From a virus: a stretch of DNA of 64,000 nt. The DNA is taken from IMG/VR virus record IMGVR_UViG_3300045051_000987, positions 49,553 to 113,552 of that record. One strand, 5' to 3'. Under the pieces are notes generated by a model, which was given only the letters and a program-made list of their open reading frames with translations, was not told where the DNA came from and did no database searches. The translations under genes were made by a program, and so were the position numbers. Positions 60,470 through 64,000 of the stretch are shown piece by piece; the stretch's first letter is position 1, and every line of letters starts with the position of its first letter.

Positions 60470-62614
60470 TCAGGCCTCGTTGCCGCCCCGATCGAACGCG
60501 AAGACGCGGAGCGTGGGGGAAGCCGTCCATCCGCCCGTGCGAAGCACAGTGAAGCGGAAGCCGTTCGTGATCGGCACGCGCTCGCATGCCGGCGTGGAGT
60601 AGTTGCCGATCCAGGCGTCGCCGTCCCAGCACAGCTCGATGATCCCGCCGAGCTCAACGCCGAGAAGGATCCGACGGAAGAGCCCGGTGTCATCGGTCAC
60701 GTCGACCGACACGGGCTGCGCGATCGCGATCGGCGTGCCCGGCGTCGGCTGCGGGTTCGAGATCACGGGGGCCGTCGTGTCATCGACGTCGATGACTTCC
60801 GGATCGACGTCGATGCTCTCGGTGTCCTCGAAGCGGTCGCCTGCCTCATCGATCACCACCGCGCGCAGCACGAAGTCGGTTCCCCACCCGATCCCGTCGC
60901 GCGTGATCTCGAGGGTGATGTCTCCTCCGCTCGGCGTCTCGATCACCGTGTAGCCCTCGCCCGCGCCGTCGTCGTAGACGAGCTCGGTGCGATCGGAGAA
61001 CTCGGCGTAGACGAGCACGTTCTCGAGCGGGTTCGCGCCCTCGGTGATCTCGACGGTGATCTCGGCGTCGGTCGTGATCGTGCCCGTCGGATCGAAGTCG
61101 AACGTGGGCACGAGCGCGGGCGAGATCGTGAAGGAGCCGTCGTCGGCGCCGAGACCTGCGCCGTTCGTCGCTTCGACGCGGAGCACCATCGCCTCGGCCC
61201 ATCCGGGCGTGCGCTCGAGGTCGACGAAGAGCCCGCCGCCGTTCGGGGTGACGGTCATCGAGTAGGGCGCGATCGCGACCGAGCTCAGGTCGAGCACGTC
61301 CTCGAAGATCACCTCGGTGCGATCGGAGTACTGCGCCGTGATCGTCACGCCGAAGATGCCGGTGCCCTGCACATCGAAGCGCACCGCCGCGCCGTACGCG
61401 ATCGCACCCGGCGAGGTGACGAGGCTGACGTCGGGCGCGCCGCCGAGGAATCCGCCCCACGGATCGAACGTGCCCGAGACCATGTCGGGGATGAGGTTGG
61501 AGTCGACCTCTGCGCCGCTCGCCGGCACCGTTGAGCCGTCCCACAGAAGCCAGAAGCCTCCGGCCTGCGCGAAGAGCGTGCGCCCCGCGGTGACGTTCCG
61601 GTTCGTCGGGCCCTCGGTCGAGAGCTTCTTGATGAACCGCGATTGACCCTTGATCCCGCCGTAGCACGTGGGTCCCGCGTACATTTCGGTGTTCGTGAAG
61701 GGAGGCGTGCCCGTCGTCGGCTTCACGACGCCGTTCCAGTAGTAGCAGGGCCCGATCAGATCCACGTCGCCGTCGTACGGGTTCGCGCCGCCGGGGTTCA
61801 GGATGTTCGTCGACCCCCAGTAGCAGGGCCTCATGATCGCCCATCGGTGAGCGGCGTCTTCTCGAGGGGCCGGGATCGGAGGTCGTCCCCACGGCCCGAA
61901 GTTGCTTTGCGTGATCGTCGCGACACCGCTCACGCCGGGATCGCGGTACGTCCAGCCGGCCGAGTAGTGCGACGCGAGCGTGCCCGTCGGCGTGTTGAAC
62001 GGCGCGGAGTAGCAGCCCGGCGACCACACGATATAGGGATCGTCGTCCTCGGGGTGCGGACCGATCACGCACTCGAAGAAGAGGCCTCCGATGATCTGCC
62101 CGGCCGCGTTGCGGAGGTAGACTGCGAAGCTGTAGCCCTCGTCGGCGTCGCCCATGATGTAGTCGGCGCGTGTGACCGTGTCACCGCCTCCGAACGAGTT
62201 GCCGTTCATGTTCAGGCTCGGACGTCGCTCGCCCACCGCGAGGAAGGCGTCGGTCGCCGTCGGTGCGACGTTCGCAGCGAGAGCTCCATCGCCGGTTCCG
62301 ATGAACCCTGCCGCCGCCGAGTAGGCCACGCTGATGTTGTCGCTCGCGTTGTTGAACGCGGTGTGCTGAATGAGGAGCTCGCGCCCGTTCGGAGCGACGA
62401 GGCGGATCCACGCGCGCCGGTTCGTGATGTGACCTGCTCCGCCGTCGACGCTCGTCGAGTAGCCGGTGATCACGTTGCCTGTCGGCGAGAAGTTGCCGCC
62501 CGTGCCGTCGCCTGATCCGCTCGCGACCCAGCCCGCGGCGATCATGCGCGTGATCGTCTCGTAGAGCGCCTGCTGAGAGCTGTGCGCGTTGTCGACCGAG
62601 AACGTGAACGCCAT
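60470..62614 (-). CDS. Tail paralogue 2 with Ig-like C-terminus, 714 aa
   Basis: N-terminal ~360 residues match the 60425 and 63622 proteins (ETITRMIAAGWVASGSGDGT). From ~390 there are repeated beta-sandwich units (AQYSDRTEVIFEDVLDLSSV, YAEFSDRTELVYDDGAGEGY) and an end shared with the 59473 protein. It looks like a join of the two neighbouring gene types. Confidence 0.72.
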   Translation of the reverse strand: MAFTFSVDNAHSSQQALYETITRMIAAGWVASGSGDGTGGNFSPTGNVITGYSTSVDGGAGHITNRRAWIRLVAPNGRELLIQHTAFNNASDNISVAYSAAAGFIGTGDGALAANVAPTATDAFLAVGERRPSLNMNGNSFGGGDTVTRADYIMGDADEGYSFAVYLRNAAGQIIGGLFFECVIGPHPEDDDPYIVWSPGCYSAPFNTPTGTLASHYSAGWTYRDPGVSGVATITQSNFGPWGRPPIPAPREDAAHRWAIMRPCYWGSTNILNPGGANPYDGDVDLIGPCYYWNGVVKPTTGTPPFTNTEMYAGPTCYGGIKGQSRFIKKLSTEGPTNRNVTAGRTLFAQAGGFWLLWDGSTVPASGAEVDSNLIPDMVSGTFDPWGGFLGGAPDVSLVTSPGAIAYGAAVRFDVQGTGIFGVTITAQYSDRTEVIFEDVLDLSSVAIAPYSMTVTPNGGGLFVDLERTPGWAEAMVLRVEATNGAGLGADDGSFTISPALVPTFDFDPTGTITTDAEITVEITEGANPLENVLVYAEFSDRTELVYDDGAGEGYTVIETPSGGDITLEITRDGIGWGTDFVLRAVVIDEAGDRFEDTESIDVDPEVIDVDDTTAPVISNPQPTPGTPIAIAQPVSVDVTDDTGLFRRILLGVELGGIIELCWDGDAWIGNYSTPACERVPITNGFRFTVLRTGGWTASPTLRVFAFDRGGNEA

Positions 62615-62623
62615 GACGAGACC

Positions 62624-63622
62624 TCAGAAGATGGGGCGCGTCGCGCCGTCCCACGGGATCGTGATCGGCCCGAGCGAGAGTCGCGTGAGATCGTTGTTCA
62701 GCCGGAAGATCCCGAGCTTCTGTAGCGAGGTGCGGAAGAGGCGCGAGATCCCCTTGAAGCCTCGCTCGGTCGTGTGCGTGTTGCCGCCGCGCCAGTACAT
62801 GACCGGCATGTCGTCGATCGGACCGTCGGGCCTGAGCGAGAGCCGGTCATCGCTGAGCGGCCCGATCGAGTTGAACCCGCCCTCTTGCGTGCCTCGAGCG
62901 ACGCACGGATACCCGACGAACGCCGCGCCCGTGAGGCCCTTCTTGAACCAGCCACGGATGCACGCGCTCGTCTGCGTCGGCGTGACCTGGTAGTGCATCG
63001 CGCCTGCGTTGTTCGCGGGGCCGAACGTCGCAGCGTTGAAGTGCTGCCCGAAGACCGCGGGGTCGGCGTCGAGCGCGTGTCCGCCCTCGAGCACGTCGAG
63101 CATGAGGATCGTGTCGTAGCCGGGTGAACCGGTCTGCGGGAAGAGGCGCCGCGCACCGATGAAGAACGAGTGCTCTTCGTCAGCGTCGCCCACGAGCATG
63201 TCGACGAACTCGCCTTGGATCACTGCGGTCGTTCCCGTCGGCGTGTTGATGCATCCCTGTTCGTCCGCTGCCTCACCGCGCGCGGTCGCGGAGGGCGAGC
63301 CTCCGGTGAATCCGGTGCCATCGCTCGAGTACCAAAGGCGGATCTGATCCGTGTTCAGCGCGCTTGGGTGCGTGATCAGGATCGAGCGGCGCACCGTCGC
63401 GGTCGCAGGCTGGCGGAGCTCCATCCACGCGTTCGCGAGATCGAGCGAGCCCGCGTAGGGGCCGCCGGGAGCGTGCACGTCGCCGGCCGCTGAGTAGTTG
63501 CCGCCGGAGCCGTCACCCGAGCGCGCGACGCTCCATCCATTCGCGACGAGGAACTCCTTCATCCGCCACAAGAACTCGCCGTGCCGGATGAAGCGAACGT
63601 TCGGGAGGAGTGACCACGCCAT
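62624..63622 (-). CDS. Tail paralogue 3, 332 aa
   Basis: MAWSLLPNVRFIRHGEFLWR, then RMKEFLVANGWSVARSGDGS as in the two paralogues. Beta-rich remainder. Palindrome copy 11 lies ~47 bp before the ATG, in the probable promoter or leader. Confidence 0.68.
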   Translation of the reverse strand: MAWSLLPNVRFIRHGEFLWRMKEFLVANGWSVARSGDGSGGNYSAAGDVHAPGGPYAGSLDLANAWMELRQPATATVRRSILITHPSALNTDQIRLWYSSDGTGFTGGSPSATARGEAADEQGCINTPTGTTAVIQGEFVDMLVGDADEEHSFFIGARRLFPQTGSPGYDTILMLDVLEGGHALDADPAVFGQHFNAATFGPANNAGAMHYQVTPTQTSACIRGWFKKGLTGAAFVGYPCVARGTQEGGFNSIGPLSDDRLSLRPDGPIDDMPVMYWRGGNTHTTERGFKGISRLFRTSLQKLGIFRLNNDLTRLSLGPITIPWDGATRPIF

Positions 63623-63669
63623 GCGACGCGAGCGTGCCCGCGCGCGCGGATCACGTCCACCTCGCTCCC

Positions 63670-63689
63670 GTGTTCACCCGGGTGAACAC
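63670..63689. promoter_or_regulatory. Palindrome, copy 11
   Basis: In the 76-bp gap between the 63699 and 62624 genes. Confidence 0.9.
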
Positions 63690-63698
63690 GTCGAGGCC

Positions 63699-63980
63699 TC
63701 AGACCGGGATCGTGCGCCTGAACGTGCGGAGCACCGTGATCGCGTCGTTGATCGCGGCCGCCGCCTCGGCCGTGCTCCCGCTCGTGACGTCGAGCGAGAA
63801 CGAGAGGCCGGGGATCCCGATGAGGCTCGCGAAGCTGTTCACGATGAGGATGAGCGGGTCGGCCCCGACGAGCGCCGTCGCGAGGTCTGCACGCTGCACT
63901 CCGACCGCGCCCGTCGCCGAGCTCAGGATCGTCTCGAGCGCCGCGCGCGGGCCCGCGGGGAGCGAGCCGGCCGTCGTCAT
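63699..63980 (-). CDS. Hypothetical virion-region protein, 93 aa
   Basis: MTTAGSLPAGPRAALETILS; alanine-rich helices around a hydrophobic centre (LILIVNSFASLIGIPG). ATGA overlap with the gene entering the window. Function unknown. Confidence 0.62.
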   Translation of the reverse strand: MTTAGSLPAGPRAALETILSSATGAVGVQRADLATALVGADPLILIVNSFASLIGIPGLSFSLDVTSGSTAEAAAAINDAITVLRTFRRTIPV

Positions 63981-64000
63981 GGCCGACGCGATGCGGGCTT
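63977..64000 (-). CDS. End of an upstream gene (partial)
   Basis: Frame ...KPASRRP then TGA, overlapping the next ATG as ATGA. Only seven codons are visible. Confidence 0.4.
   Translation of the reverse strand, partial: KPASRRP

Noticed and set aside
63116-63132. CGGGTGAACC half-site
   Set aside because: Only one arm is present, within a conserved tail gene; expected by chance at this GC content.
1-64000. tRNA genes, CRISPR arrays, integrase, transposons, reverse transcriptase
   Set aside because: None could be recognised by eye in sequence or frames. A tRNA scan would be needed to exclude a tRNA formally.

Overview
The window is a very GC-rich stretch of a tailed double-stranded DNA phage genome (or a prophage or metagenomic phage contig). 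About 87 genes are supported, and all but one read leftward (minus strand). Baseplate J, GPW/gp25 and tail protein I homologues point to a contractile-tail (myovirus-type) virion. A lipobox protein and membrane/coiled-coil lysis candidates suggest a Gram-negative host, but the host itself cannot be named. Terminase, portal, capsid and sheath are not here and probably lie beyond position 64000. No tRNA, CRISPR array, integrase or transposase was seen.

Layout. 1-16.1 kb: small accessory proteins, HNH nuclease, XRE-type HTH protein, J-domain protein, three DNA methyltransferases, ASCH protein, a zinc-finger/sigma-region-4-like protein, a deoxyribosyltransferase-like protein and a tandem ribbon-helix-helix protein. 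16.0-21.8 kb: five tandem transcription units that share one promoter type and, mostly, one leader hairpin, and carry ArdC antirestriction and an XF1762-type acetyltransferase. 21.8-46.6 kb: replication and recombination genes (RuvC-like, Rad50/SbcC, Mre11/SbcD, RecA, SSB-like, family B polymerase, sigma factor, UvrD-type helicase, Fis-type HTH, primase, DnaB-type helicase, SF2 helicase). 46.6-47.1 kb: a gene-poor region with GATC-rich iterons, a possible origin. 47.1-51.2 kb: lysis and membrane genes. 51.2-64 kb: tail-tip and baseplate proteins.

The main novelty is the regulatory DNA. Eleven exact copies of the palindrome TGTTCACCCGGGTGAACA are spread over the whole window, nearly all at gene junctions, in promoters or in leaders, like the stoperator network of a temperate phage. 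Three promoter families can be read by eye. Class A is CTGGCR, 18 nt, TATACC plus a conserved CTAAATCAATC tail, in 16.0-21.8 kb with a remnant at 40.1 kb. Class B is GCGGCATGATG placed 5-6 nt before ATG or GTG, predicting leaderless mRNAs for nucleic-acid genes in 1-46.6 kb. Class C is GCTACCATCG placed 6-8 nt before starts of lysis and virion genes. The phage encodes two sigma-like proteins, so an early/middle/late sigma cascade is a reasonable hypothesis. Within operons most genes are joined by ATGA or GTGA overlaps, which fixed many start codons.
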